Shown here one piece after another: positions 1-8,790 of a stretch of 33,098 nt of DNA; within the stretch, counting starts at the first letter, position 1; every line of letters starts with the position of its first letter. The position numbers and the translations under genes are program-made. The stretch is from Deltaproteobacteria bacterium. GTDB taxonomy: Bacteria > Myxococcota > B64-G9. The stretch is from assembly GCA_030591445.1 (NCBI GenBank), contig JAUVBB010000012.1, positions 1-33,098 on the forward strand. The letters are read 5' to 3'. The notes beneath the pieces are model-generated. The model had not been told where the DNA came from and did not search any database. It saw only the letters and a program-made list of their open reading frames with translations.

Positions 1-516
1 ATCAACAAGGTAGCCACCGCCGAGCCGGAATGGATCGCGACCGTGGAAGAGAATATTCGCCAGACCAATCCCAAGGCGACCGTGGTCCAATGCACCTCCC
101 CTATCACCGTCGAGAAGCCGGAAGAAGTCAAAGGCAAGCGGGTGTTGGTGGTCGAAGACGGCCCTACCCTTACCCACGGGGAAATGCCCTACGGCGCCGG
201 CATGATCGCCGCCAAGCAGTTCGAAGCGGGCGAAGTGGTTGACCCCGCCCCGGTGGCCACCGGCACCATCAAGGCTACCTTGGAGAAATTCTCGCATATC
301 AAGAACCTGCTGCCGGCCATGGGCTATCACCCACAGCAGCTCAAAGACATGGCAGACTCGATCAACGCCGTCGATTGCGACTTGGTTCTGCTGGGCACGC
401 CTATCGACTTGCGGCTGGTGGTCAAAATCGAAAAGCCGTCCATGCGCGTTTTCTACGACTTGGCTGATCACGGCGAGCCCACCCTGGCCGGTTTGATCAA
501 GCAAAAGCTGTCCTAA
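1..516 (+). CDS. COG2403-type predicted GTPase, C-terminal part (5' end outside window)
   Basis: This is an open frame from the first base to a TAA stop, giving about 171 residues of the C-terminal part of a larger protein. I recognise the C-terminal portion of predicted GTPases related to cyclic 2,3-diphosphoglycerate synthetase (COG2403). The signature segments are VEDGPTLTHGEMPYGAG, then LPAMGY, then an NAVDCDLVLLGTPIDL stretch near the end. The nucleotide-binding P-loop would lie upstream of the window and cannot be checked. A GTG at 43 opens a shorter frame, but homologous-looking sequence continues upstream of it, so I treat the gene as truncated by the window edge. It sits 14 bases before argF on the same strand, so the two are probably co-transcribed. 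The family recognition is fairly firm. The biochemical role is not established, and the link to arginine metabolism is inferred from context. Confidence 0.85.
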   Translation: MNKVATAEPEWIATVEENIRQTNPKATVVQCTSPITVEKPEEVKGKRVLVVEDGPTLTHGEMPYGAGMIAAKQFEAGEVVDPAPVATGTIKATLEKFSHIKNLLPAMGYHPQQLKDMADSINAVDCDLVLLGTPIDLRLVVKIEKPSMRVFYDLADHGEPTLAGLIKQKLS

Positions 517-530
517 GAAAGAGAACAAAC

Positions 531-1463
531 ATGACCGTGTCGCTCAAAGGCAGAAATTTGGTCTCGCTGCATGATTTTTCCAGCGAGGAGATTGTCCAGA
601 TACTCGACGGCGCCGCTGACTTGAAGCGCCGGTATTACCAGGGTGATTCATTTCAACCTTTGCGCGGCAAGACCCTGGCCATGATTTTCCAGAAACCCTC
701 GTTGCGCACGCGCATGTCTTTCGAAGCGGGAATGCATCGTTATGGAGGCCATGCCATCTATCTGGGCCCCAAGGACATCTCACTGGGCAAGCGCGAGACC
801 ACGGCCGATATCGCCCGCAATCTCGACCGCTTCGCCGACGCCATCATGGCCCGGGTCTTCGATCACATAGATGTGGAGATCCTGGCCGAGTATTCTTCGG
901 TTCCGGTGGTAAACGGCCTGTCCGACCTCCTGCATCCTTGCCAAATTCTGGCCGATCTGCTCACGGTGCGGGAGAAGAAGGGCACGCTGCAAGGGCTCAA
1001 ACTCGCCTTTTTGGGCGATGGCAACAATGTAGCCCACAGCCTGATGTACGGCTGCGCCAAGGTGGGCATGAGCGTGGCCCTGGCAGTTCCCGAGGGCTAC
1101 GATCCTAACCCGGAAGTCCTGAGCCAAGCCCAAGCTGATGCCGAAAAAACCGGCGCCGAGATCTCGGTAACTCACGACCTGAAAGAAGCCCTCAACGATG
1201 CCAGCGTGGTATACACTGATGTCTGGGCCAGCATGGGACAAGAAGATGAGAAGGCCAAGCGCGCCAAAGACATGATGCCCTACCAACTCAATTCGGCCGC
1301 CATGGCCATCGCCCGTCAGGATGCCATCGTTCTGCATTGCCTGCCCGCCCATCGCGGAGAAGAAATCACCAACGCGGTCATTGACGGACCCCAGTCCTTT
1401 GTCTTCGACCAGGCCGAAAATCGCCTGCATGCGCAGATGGGCCTGCTGGTGCAAGTACTCTAG
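531..1463 (+). CDS. argF: Ornithine carbamoyltransferase
   Basis: This cytoplasmic enzyme transfers the carbamoyl group from carbamoyl phosphate to ornithine, giving citrulline in arginine biosynthesis. The length of 310 residues is typical. The carbamoyl-phosphate loop is SLRTR at residues 57-61 (commonly STRTR), followed by HPCQ at 135-138. The ornithine-binding SMG motif is at 234-236 within DVWASMGQE, and HCLP is at 269-272 with the catalytic cysteine. The ATG follows a purine-rich AAGAAAGAG. The gene lies 14 bases after the COG2403-type GTPase, which suggests one transcript. Its last four bases overlap the 3' end of the convergent plsY gene. An anabolic role is the default reading; a catabolic (arginine deiminase pathway) role cannot be excluded from sequence alone, and no arcA or arcC is visible here. 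Confidence 0.97.
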   Translation: MTVSLKGRNLVSLHDFSSEEIVQILDGAADLKRRYYQGDSFQPLRGKTLAMIFQKPSLRTRMSFEAGMHRYGGHAIYLGPKDISLGKRETTADIARNLDRFADAIMARVFDHIDVEILAEYSSVPVVNGLSDLLHPCQILADLLTVREKKGTLQGLKLAFLGDGNNVAHSLMYGCAKVGMSVALAVPEGYDPNPEVLSQAQADAEKTGAEISVTHDLKEALNDASVVYTDVWASMGQEDEKAKRAKDMMPYQLNSAAMAIARQDAIVLHCLPAHRGEEITNAVIDGPQSFVFDQAENRLHAQMGLLVQVL

Positions 1464-2053
1464 CGACGCTTCGACCCTGGCGTGACCCTGCTCTCGATTC
1501 CTCGTATCAACCTTCGAATATTGCCGCGGTGAGAAAAGACAATAACCGCCAGCACAACTATGCCCAAAACCACCGGCGGGGCCAGGCCACCGTGCAAAAA
1601 TAGAAGCAAGGGGAAGAGAAAAGCCGCGGTCAAGGTGCCCAATGAGGATATGCGCAACCTAAGAACCAGGCCGAGCCAAACCAAGGCGCAGATCAAAGCC
1701 GTGAGTGGATCGACGGCCAGATACAAACCCATGGCGGTGGCAAAACCCTTCCCGCCACGAAAGCCATGAAACACGGGATACAAATTACCCAAAAGCAGCA
1801 ATAGAGCAGCCGTCAGAACCAACCAGGGACTCCCTAGCCACAACCCGGCCAGCAAACCAACCCCCAGGCCACGAGCCACATCCAGAACCACCACCCCCAC
1901 GGCCCATTTCGCCCCCAGCAACCGATAGACATTGGCGGCACCCGGATTTTTGCTGCCATAGCGACGCAGATCTCCCTTGCCGGCCAACCAGGCGGCCAGC
2001 AGCGAAAAATTGATGCTACCTAGGAGATAGACGGCTAGATAAAACCAGGGCAA
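1460..2053 (-). CDS. plsY: Glycerol-3-phosphate acyltransferase PlsY (acyl-phosphate dependent)
   Basis: This integral membrane enzyme acylates position 1 of glycerol-3-phosphate using acyl-phosphate, the first step of phospholipid synthesis in most bacteria. The 197 residues are mostly hydrophobic helices. All three PlsY motifs are present: GSKNPGAANVYRLLG at about residues 33-47, the glycine-rich FRGGKGFATAMG at about 98-109, and HRGNIRR near 175-181. The start is a TTG at 2053, because no in-frame ATG exists before residue 108 and the family begins with a hydrophobic helix ending in LLGSI. The gene begins three bases after the M16 protease stop, which suggests translational coupling. It converges with argF with a four-base overlap, so no separate terminator fits between them. 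The identification is secure; the exact start is less so. Confidence 0.95.
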   Translation of the reverse strand: MPWFYLAVYLLGSINFSLLAAWLAGKGDLRRYGSKNPGAANVYRLLGAKWAVGVVVLDVARGLGVGLLAGLWLGSPWLVLTAALLLLLGNLYPVFHGFRGGKGFATAMGLYLAVDPLTALICALVWLGLVLRLRISSLGTLTAAFLFPLLLFLHGGLAPPVVLGIVVLAVIVFSHRGNIRRLIRGIESRVTPGSKRR

Positions 2054-2056
2054 AAC

Positions 2057-4915
2057 CTACTCATCCTTAGCAACTTTCTTGGCAGCAGCAGCGCGTTTAC
2101 GCTCTTGGTCGGTGACCGGGGCGCGGTAGTCTATTCGTGTGGGCTTGCCGTACTGAGCCATCTGCTTAGCAATCTCTTCGGCCTTGCCCACCACCACCAG
2201 GGCCATGCGCTTGGTGTTCAGGTGCTTTTTCAGGGCCCGGTTTACCTGATCGAGGGTCGGTGCCATAACCACTTTTTTGAAGTTCTTCAGCCAGGTCAGA
2301 CCCAGACCATAAAACTCGGCCATCAAGACCTGGTCACCTAGGCTACCAGGCGACTGTAGGGCCAAGGTAAAGGTACCGGCATAATAGTTCTTGGCTTGGT
2401 TCAGCTCTTTTTCAGTAATGCCTTCCTGAACCGTTTTGTCGATTTCGTCTTGGATCATGCGCACAGTATTGGCGGTCTCACTGTTGCGGGTAAAGGAAAA
2501 TACCGAGAACTTGCCCTTGGTCTTGCCGGTGGAGAAGCCCGAACGAACGGAATAGGTCTTGCCGCTACGCGAGCGCACCTTTTGCATAAGCCGAGAAGAG
2601 AAACCCCCACCGCCCAGGACAAAGTTGCCCAGCAACATAGGAATGCGATCGGCATGGCTTTTGGCCAAACCCAGCTGACCAAGGCAGATGGTCGACTGGG
2701 TCAAGTCGGGCTTATCGATCAGCCTCACCGGCCGGCCGGCAAAAGGTTTCGGGTCGGGGGGCCAGCGGGTACGGGCTTTTCCCGGCGTCCAGGCGCCCAT
2801 CACCTTTTCCAGCATGGGCATGATCTGCACGGGATCAACATCGCCGGTGATGACCAAAATGCTTCCCTGGGGGATAAAGACCCGGGCATAGTGTCTTTTG
2901 ATATCGTCAAGGCTTACCGCTTGCACGGTCGCCAAGCTGGCCGGTCGGCCCTTGGCGTGCCCGTAGCCGTAAATCAGGTAATTCAAATGCTCCCGGCCAA
3001 TGCTTTCCGGATCGTTCTTGGCATGGCGCAATCCGCCTTCGAGTTGGGGACGCAGCTTGGCCAGTTCTTCGGAGGCAAAGCGCGGTCGCAGGCTAACATC
3101 GGCCGTCAGGGCGAGCCCCTGCTGGAAATCCTTGCTGAGGAAACTGCCGAATATCTCGAAATACTTACCGGTAGAACTGGCATGCAGAGCGCCGCCCAGC
3201 CCATCGATAATTTCGGCCAACTGCTCGGCGTTTCGTGCCCCGGCCCCTCGGTTCATCATGGCGCCCAGCATCCCACCCAAACCGGCCTTGCCGGCTGGAT
3301 CAAGCAAGTCTCCGCCGGGGACGATCAAATCGAAATACACCACCGGGTGTTCATGGCGCTCGACCACGAGCACATCCAAGCCATTGGTGAGCGTGCGCCG
3401 AGCGATGGGCGGCAATTCCACCGCTTCCGCGGCCACCATGGGCGGATCCAAGAATCGCGGGGCCGTGGGCCAGGTTTTGGGTTCCCGCGCGGCCTTGGCC
3501 ACAGTGGTAGCTGCCGCTTTCTGTACTTGCTCCCCGGCCTTGGGCGGAGTGAGCAAAACCATGGTGAGACGTTCAGGAATAAGGTAGGTAGAAGCCACCC
3601 GTTTGACGTCAGCGGCGCTGATATTGTCATAGGCATGGTAGCTCTCGACAAAATGCCGGTAGTCTTTCTCTACCGTCTCGGAAAAGCCGATACGGAAACC
3701 CAAATATTGAATGGAAGTAAGTTGAAACAGATAGCTCGAACTGAGTTGGTTCTTGGCCTTTTGCAACTCGGCTTCGCTGGGGCCTTCTTGCCCCAGTCGT
3801 TGCACCTCGGCCAGCAAGGCCTTTTCGACTTGCTCTGGCGAAGTACTGGGCAAGAAACCCGCGACCAACATGAACAAGCCAGGATCCAGCATGGGGGAGC
3901 GACGGGCAACAGCATAGATGGCCAGTTTCTGATCGCGCACCAGGGCCCGGTTGAGCCGAGAGCTACGCCCCTCGCCCAGGATGGATTCGACCACGTCCAA
4001 GGCGGCCATATCCGCATGAGCGGCCTCGGGCACCTTGAATCCGCCAATGATGGTAGGCAACTCGGTCTGCATCTTCAACTGCTCAAAACGGCGGGCATCC
4101 TGCTCCGGCTCTCTTGCCATCACGGGAACCGCTCGCTTGCGGGCGGCAAAGGAACCAAAATGTTGGTGGGCAAGTTTCATGACCTCGGCAAATCGGGTGT
4201 CGCCCACCACCACTAGCACGGCATTGTTAGGAATATAGTGAGCCCGATAAAAGGCCTGCATGTCGGCCAGGGTAATGAGATCGAGATCGACCAGATTGCC
4301 GCCGGCGGTCCAGTTGTAAGGATGGACCGTAAATGCCACCGACTGCAGTTTGTCGCGCAGTGCCCCCATGGGATCATTTTGCAGGCGCATGCGGATTTCT
4401 TCTTTTACCACTTCCCGTTCTTTGAAAAAGTTCGTCTCATCCAAACGCAGCCTGCCCATGCGCTCGGCTTCGAGCTCCATGACCAGCGACATGTGCTCGA
4501 CCGGTACGGTATTAAAATAGGCGGTGATGTCTTCGGTGGTAAAAGCATTCATGGTGCCGCCCAAGGAAGCAATCACCTGGGCATGACCCTGCGGGGCCAC
4601 GTTTTGCGAGCCCTTGAACATCATATGTTCCATCAAATGCGCCAAGCCGCGAATGCCCCGATGCTCGTTGCGGCTGCCCACCCGATACCAGACCTGAACC
4701 GTCACTACCGGCGCGGAATGATCCTCCATCAGCAGCACCTTCAGACCATTGGTCAGCTTGCCTTCCTCGATCACCACCTTTGGCCCAGCCTGAGTCGCAA
4801 GCACTTCCACACCGGCCTTGAATATTTTGCGCGGAGACTTGTCGTTGCAAGCAATAAATCCCACCGCCACCACCGACAAAAGCACAAACACCAATGTCCA
4901 TTTTTGATTGCGCAT
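2057..4915 (-). CDS. M16 family zinc metallopeptidase (two-domain, probable lipoprotein)
   Basis: This 952-residue protein has the full-length two-domain architecture of pitrilysin/processing-peptidase-like bacterial M16 proteins. The N-terminal catalytic half carries the inverted zinc motif HLMEH at residues 93-97, and the third ligand is expected in EVVKEE at about 168-173. The second half, from about residue 500, repeats the fold but has no HxxEH and should be the non-catalytic clamp half. An N-terminal hydrophobic segment ends in FIAC at residues 20-23, a plausible but not ideal lipobox because Phe is at -3, so I infer a lipid-anchored periplasmic protein. The start is supported by AGGAGGTG just upstream of the ATG. 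The C-terminus is Lys/Ala rich. Such proteases degrade peptides in the envelope; the substrate is unknown. plsY follows by three bases. Confidence 0.93.
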   Translation of the reverse strand: MRNQKWTLVFVLLSVVAVGFIACNDKSPRKIFKAGVEVLATQAGPKVVIEEGKLTNGLKVLLMEDHSAPVVTVQVWYRVGSRNEHRGIRGLAHLMEHMMFKGSQNVAPQGHAQVIASLGGTMNAFTTEDITAYFNTVPVEHMSLVMELEAERMGRLRLDETNFFKEREVVKEEIRMRLQNDPMGALRDKLQSVAFTVHPYNWTAGGNLVDLDLITLADMQAFYRAHYIPNNAVLVVVGDTRFAEVMKLAHQHFGSFAARKRAVPVMAREPEQDARRFEQLKMQTELPTIIGGFKVPEAAHADMAALDVVESILGEGRSSRLNRALVRDQKLAIYAVARRSPMLDPGLFMLVAGFLPSTSPEQVEKALLAEVQRLGQEGPSEAELQKAKNQLSSSYLFQLTSIQYLGFRIGFSETVEKDYRHFVESYHAYDNISAADVKRVASTYLIPERLTMVLLTPPKAGEQVQKAAATTVAKAAREPKTWPTAPRFLDPPMVAAEAVELPPIARRTLTNGLDVLVVERHEHPVVYFDLIVPGGDLLDPAGKAGLGGMLGAMMNRGAGARNAEQLAEIIDGLGGALHASSTGKYFEIFGSFLSKDFQQGLALTADVSLRPRFASEELAKLRPQLEGGLRHAKNDPESIGREHLNYLIYGYGHAKGRPASLATVQAVSLDDIKRHYARVFIPQGSILVITGDVDPVQIMPMLEKVMGAWTPGKARTRWPPDPKPFAGRPVRLIDKPDLTQSTICLGQLGLAKSHADRIPMLLGNFVLGGGGFSSRLMQKVRSRSGKTYSVRSGFSTGKTKGKFSVFSFTRNSETANTVRMIQDEIDKTVQEGITEKELNQAKNYYAGTFTLALQSPGSLGDQVLMAEFYGLGLTWLKNFKKVVMAPTLDQVNRALKKHLNTKRMALVVVGKAEEIAKQMAQYGKPTRIDYRAPVTDQERKRAAAAKKVAKDE

Positions 4916-4935
4916 TCACACCTCCTAGGGCCCAA

Positions 4936-4964
4936 ACCGTACCATTCCCAACCCTGGCATGCAA
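4936..4964 (-). promoter_or_regulatory. Weak candidate promoter of the M16 protease gene
   Basis: Read on the minus strand, TTGCAT (4959-4964) and TACGGT (4936-4941) are 17 bases apart, and a TGG before the -10 gives an extended -10 look. The fit to consensus is poor in both hexamers, and the leader would be only about 13 bases. This is therefore a tentative call made because a promoter is needed in this 114-base divergent gap. Confidence 0.25.
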
Positions 4965-5029
4965 CGCGAACAAACAAGTCTTGCACTGCCAGCGCGCCCG
5001 ACGATACATTCGGCCCAAGGAGGAAAACC

Positions 5030-6817
5030 ATGAGATCAAATAGAACTTATTTGCTGCTAGCGATGGCGCTAACCCTGAGCATCGGGGCATGTACCAAAAA
5101 GAGTGACGATACCGAAAAATCGAAAACCATGGGTCCGGCTATGGTCTCGCCTTTGCCGGTATCGCAGGATCTGCCTGCCGAAGTCATGGGCTTGCTGGTG
5201 ATCAAAACCCCGGCGGCAACCTTCGCCCAAATGGAAAAATTATCGGGCCTGGTTGGGCCGGTTCCGCCCGGCGCACTCAACGGCTTGGTGTTTCAGGGTC
5301 TGTTACAACTAGGCTTCAAGGACACCAGCGTAGTCGACTTACAAGAACCAGCCGGCCTGCTACTGGCAAATCCCAAGAACTTCCCCATGCCGGTGCTCTT
5401 GGCCCTCAGTGTCAGCAGCAAAGAGAAACTGTTGGCCGCCATGCAACCGGCCTGGCAGCTCAAGGACCCGACCGACGGAGTGCATCAGCTAAGTCAGCCA
5501 ACTCGCAATCTGTCCGTGTATCTGAAATTCTCCGGCAAGACCGTCTTTGCCGCCATGGACGCCAAACTGCTGGAGATCGGCATGCCGGTACTGGCAAAAA
5601 GCCTATCTGCCGGCAACGCCAACCTGCAGGCCAGTCTGCGCGTGGACCACCTGCGCAGAGTCTACCAGGCCGAGCTGACCGCCATGCCCCAAATGCTGAA
5701 ACAACAAGCCAAACGCGGAATGAACCAGGGAGTCATTAAACCGGGGCAGAAAAAAATAATCGACTGGGTTCTCGATTTGTCCATCGACAAGATGTTCGCC
5801 TTCGTTGAGCAGACCCAAGAAGTCAATATCAGCGCTAATATCAATGCCGATGTGGCGCAATTCCAAATGGGCCTACGCCCCGAGCAAGACTCATTCTTCG
5901 CCAAGTTCTTGGCCGCCCAAAAACACCAGCCGCTGAAATTGGCAGCCTTGATGCCCAGCGATCACTTCCTGGTCATGGGAGTCAATGTTCAGTGGGACTT
6001 GGTCAAGCAAGACTTTCTCGATCTCACCGACGAGATGATGAAAATCCTACTGGACGACAGTAACGAAAGCGAAATGAAGGCAACCATCAAGGAATTCATT
6101 CCCCTGCTCAAGGAGTTTTACGCGATCTTGGGAGACGAAATTGCCGTCGCCGAAAACATCAGCGATCAGGGTATAGAGTTGATTGAGGCCTTTGCCATCA
6201 CCGACGAAAAGCGAGCGCGGGAAATTTTCACCAAGATGTTCGAAAAAAGCCTGGCCCTACTTGAAAAGGTCGGCGACGTCATTGGCATGAAATTCGGTCC
6301 GGGAGGTATGAAGGAGATCGGTCAACATCGCGGCATTTCGATATTGTCTTTCAGTTTCTCACCTGAAATGCCGAGCCTCGACCCCGCCCAAGCGAAAATG
6401 TTCAAATTTATGTACGGGGAACAGATGAAAATGTATCTGGCCTTCTTTGACAAGCAAGCCGTGCTTACCATGGGCAAAAACGGCGAGCAGCTTATCAAAG
6501 ATGCCATTGACCGGGCCCGGGGAAAAGGACAGCCCTTCACCGTCGGCCAAGCCTATGCTGGCGCCGCCGGCCCGTTGGCAAAAGATACCGGCGGATTTCT
6601 CTTCATGTCTATCTCCCAGATGATGCAGTTGGGCATAACGATGGGTGCGGCCGTCACGGGCAAGGATAACAGTCCAACCCTTCCCAAGAGCGAAAGCGGG
6701 CTGTTTTGGGGTTTCCGATCCACGCCGGAACAAGTCGTTACCACCCTGCGCATGCCGGCCGCACATTTGCGAGAGATTGGCCAGGGCGTCAAAGCGATAA
6801 CCGCGCTTAATCAGTGA
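5030..6817 (+). CDS. Probable lipoprotein of unknown function (DUF3352-like impression)
   Basis: This gene encodes 595 residues. I chose the ATG at 5030, not earlier in-frame codons, because a perfect AAGGAGG (5017-5023) lies six bases before it and the protein then begins with a clean lipoprotein signal: a hydrophobic core followed by IGAC with the lipidated cysteine at residue 21. The mature part starts with a charged, Lys/Asp-rich linker, then a soluble domain with repeated short hydrophobic strands and amphipathic helices. No catalytic motif is visible. The general layout, a lipoprotein assessing many short beta segments such as VFAAMDAKLL, resembles DUF3352-type proteins, but I cannot confirm this. 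It is divergent from the M16 protease lipoprotein. Its 3' end overlaps the convergent 214-residue gene by 11 bases. Confidence 0.85.
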   Translation: MRSNRTYLLLAMALTLSIGACTKKSDDTEKSKTMGPAMVSPLPVSQDLPAEVMGLLVIKTPAATFAQMEKLSGLVGPVPPGALNGLVFQGLLQLGFKDTSVVDLQEPAGLLLANPKNFPMPVLLALSVSSKEKLLAAMQPAWQLKDPTDGVHQLSQPTRNLSVYLKFSGKTVFAAMDAKLLEIGMPVLAKSLSAGNANLQASLRVDHLRRVYQAELTAMPQMLKQQAKRGMNQGVIKPGQKKIIDWVLDLSIDKMFAFVEQTQEVNISANINADVAQFQMGLRPEQDSFFAKFLAAQKHQPLKLAALMPSDHFLVMGVNVQWDLVKQDFLDLTDEMMKILLDDSNESEMKATIKEFIPLLKEFYAILGDEIAVAENISDQGIELIEAFAITDEKRAREIFTKMFEKSLALLEKVGDVIGMKFGPGGMKEIGQHRGISILSFSFSPEMPSLDPAQAKMFKFMYGEQMKMYLAFFDKQAVLTMGKNGEQLIKDAIDRARGKGQPFTVGQAYAGAAGPLAKDTGGFLFMSISQMMQLGITMGAAVTGKDNSPTLPKSESGLFWGFRSTPEQVVTTLRMPAAHLREIGQGVKAITALNQ

Positions 6818-7451
6818 TTGCCTGAATCTCCGAGTAGACCTTCTCGACCGCCACTGTCTGTCGAAAGCGGTCGGTAAAACGAAAGTTCAAAGCCTGCAAC
6901 TGGCGCATGATTTCCGCCGGGGTCGGCGTGCCCTCATTGCGGCTCTTTTTTACCACCTTGCGAATGATGGGGGCCGCGGGTCGCGGGTGCAAAACGAAAG
7001 CGCCGGCGGAAAATACCAATTTGTTCGCCAGGGGCAATAGGCGCGCCTCGAGGATGTCGCCATTGTCGAGTCCGGCCAGGGATCGGCGCTCGGTCACCTG
7101 GAGAGTCTCGGTGGAAAAGAGGTCTTTGAGCACCAGGGCCTTGCCATCGATGCGAACGACTTCGAAGAGGCTATGGACATTGGCCGCCATGGCCGCCAAG
7201 GCGGTTTTTTCTTCTTTGCTCAGGGAAGCAGTTTCTGCAAAAATTTGTAAAGGCGTGCCCTGGCCGCTGTCCATGCAGCGGTCGAAAACGTACCAGTTCA
7301 AGAAACAGGCAGTCAGCCGCTCATAGGCAGCATCATCCTCCCTCAAATCCTTCAACAGGGAGAAAAATTCGTCGCGGGCCTTCTTCACCTCGTCTTGAAA
7401 CTCTTTCTGGGCCAAATCTTCCAGAATGCGGCGCTTCAACTCCTGTTCCAC
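6807..7451 (-). CDS. Conserved-looking protein of unknown function (214 residues)
   Basis: I do not recognise this family. The protein is soluble and has no signal peptide or membrane segment. Residues 1-45 are charged and helical. A segment around residues 46-60 contains an aromatic run (FLNWYVFDRCMD), and the middle (about 95-155) looks beta-rich with HSLFEVVRIDGKALVLKDLF, possibly a small barrel. The C-terminal third is basic, then helical. The start is GTG at 7451, preceded by AGGAGGTAG, a strong ribosome binding site that also contains the TAG stop of pyrC three bases upstream. It is therefore the last gene of the regulator-epimerase-lepB-pyrC operon and probably translationally coupled to pyrC. 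Its tail overlaps the convergent lipoprotein gene by 11 bases. The aromatic patch with a short barrel recalls SEC-C/Fis1-like accessory proteins only vaguely. Confidence 0.8.
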   Translation of the reverse strand: MEQELKRRILEDLAQKEFQDEVKKARDEFFSLLKDLREDDAAYERLTACFLNWYVFDRCMDSGQGTPLQIFAETASLSKEEKTALAAMAANVHSLFEVVRIDGKALVLKDLFSTETLQVTERRSLAGLDNGDILEARLLPLANKLVFSAGAFVLHPRPAAPIIRKVVKKSRNEGTPTPAEIMRQLQALNFRFTDRFRQTVAVEKVYSEIQAITD

Positions 7452-7454
7452 AAG

Positions 7455-8780
7455 CTACCTCCTTGTCCCAGACCCCGAGCCTATCACAATCTTACCGCCA
7501 ACAATCGTCCATTTCACCTTTCCCGGCATTTCCCAACCTGAAAACGAGGTATTGCGGGAACGGGATTTCATTTTGGCCGGTACCACGCGCCAATTTTTCT
7601 TTGGGTCAACCACAGTCAAGTCGGCTGGTGCCCCCGGACGCAAAACGCCGGCCGGCAATTGTAATAAGCGGGCCGGCCCAACCGTAAGCAAAGAAATCGC
7701 TTGGTTCAAGGTCAGCACCCCCTCGTTAACCAGGCGCAGGGTCAAGCTCAAGGCCGTCTCCATGCCAGTCACCCCGAAAGGGGCTTTTACAAAACCTAAA
7801 GCCTTGGCCGCGCGCGTATGCGGCGCATGATCGGTGGCGATAGCATCGATGCTGCCGTCGGTCAGGCCCCGTCGCAGCGCTTCTAGGTCACGGCGGCTTC
7901 TGAGCGGTGGGTTCATTTTCAAGTTGCTGTCGGGACCAGCGCCCTGGGCACGAATTTCGATATCCTGGGCGGTCAGGAACAGATGGTGGGGAGTGACTTC
8001 GCAACTTACCGGCAGCCCTTCTGCTTTAGCCCGCCGGATGGCGGCCAAGGCCCCCACGGTACTGACGTGCTGGATATGCAGGCGCCCGCCCGCCCGGCGC
8101 AAAGCCCCAATGGCGCGCTGGGTGGCCAAACGTTCGGCCGCGGCCGGAATACCGGCCAGCCCTAAACGCCGCGCAACGACGCCGGCGGTCATGACCCCAC
8201 CCGCACTCTGTTCGTGATCTTCACAGTGGACCAAAACCGTGAGATCTAGATCCTGGGCCGCCCGCAGCGCACTACGCAATAAGCGCGGATCGCGGGTACC
8301 CACGCCGTCGTCACTCAGGGCGCCGGCGCCGGCTTTAGCCAAATCTGCCAACGGTGATAAAGACTGGCCACGAAGACCCACCGAAAGTGCAGCCGAAGCG
8401 ATAACCCGCACCAACGCGAGACTGCGAATATCTGCGTTCAGTTTTTGCAGCAAGCGCGGATGGTCGAGAACCGGCTTGGTGTTTGGCTGGCAAACGATGG
8501 TGGTAAAACCGCCGGCAGCCGCGGCCCGCGTGCCACTTACCAGGTCTTCGGCCGCGGTCATGCCCGGCTGACGCAAATGCACGTGCAGGTCAACCAAACC
8601 AGGCATGACCAAGCAATTTTCCGCATCCAGGATGACATCGCTTGCTTGTCGGTCGTTCTGCGCGTCTTTGCTCAGCGGCAGAGCCGAGATTTTACCGTCT
8701 TCCACCACCACATCCCGCCGGCCACGGAGGCGATGGGCGGGATTGACCACTTTTCCGCCTTGTATGATGAGCCTAGACAC
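7455..8780 (-). CDS. pyrC: Dihydroorotase (class I)
   Basis: This zinc amidohydrolase interconverts N-carbamoyl-aspartate and dihydroorotate, the third step of pyrimidine synthesis, in the cytoplasm. It has 441 residues, within the class I size range. The metal and substrate residues are visible: DLHVHLRQPG with His66, His68 and Arg70, ALSDDG with Asp158, His185 in TVLVHCEDHE, His238 in LHIQHVS, and ATDHAPHT with Asp317. The spacing from Asp158 to His185 (27) and on to His238 (53) agrees with class I enzymes as I remember them. The start is GTG at 8780 with AAGG eight bases upstream. That AAGG abuts the TAA stop of lepB, so the gap is only 10 bases. Aspartate carbamoyltransferase, often the partner of class I enzymes, is not in the window. 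Confidence 0.96.
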   Translation of the reverse strand: MSRLIIQGGKVVNPAHRLRGRRDVVVEDGKISALPLSKDAQNDRQASDVILDAENCLVMPGLVDLHVHLRQPGMTAAEDLVSGTRAAAAGGFTTIVCQPNTKPVLDHPRLLQKLNADIRSLALVRVIASAALSVGLRGQSLSPLADLAKAGAGALSDDGVGTRDPRLLRSALRAAQDLDLTVLVHCEDHEQSAGGVMTAGVVARRLGLAGIPAAAERLATQRAIGALRRAGGRLHIQHVSTVGALAAIRRAKAEGLPVSCEVTPHHLFLTAQDIEIRAQGAGPDSNLKMNPPLRSRRDLEALRRGLTDGSIDAIATDHAPHTRAAKALGFVKAPFGVTGMETALSLTLRLVNEGVLTLNQAISLLTVGPARLLQLPAGVLRPGAPADLTVVDPKKNWRVVPAKMKSRSRNTSFSGWEMPGKVKWTIVGGKIVIGSGSGTRR

Positions 8781-8790
8781 GCAAGAAGCC

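Noticed and set aside
780-1454. 224-codon open frame on the minus strand opposite argF
   Set aside because: It is fully inside argF, whose catalytic motifs are unambiguous, and the translation reads as a random antisense product.
2396-4216. 606-codon open frame on the plus strand opposite the M16 protease gene
   Set aside because: It is antisense to a well-supported gene, has no ribosome binding site and its translation has no recognisable motifs; such long shadows are common in GC-rich coding DNA.
4981-5010. TTGCAC-N18-TACATT as plus-strand promoter of the lipoprotein gene
   Set aside because: The -35 fit is poor and the start of transcription would fall in the ribosome binding site, leaving almost no leader.
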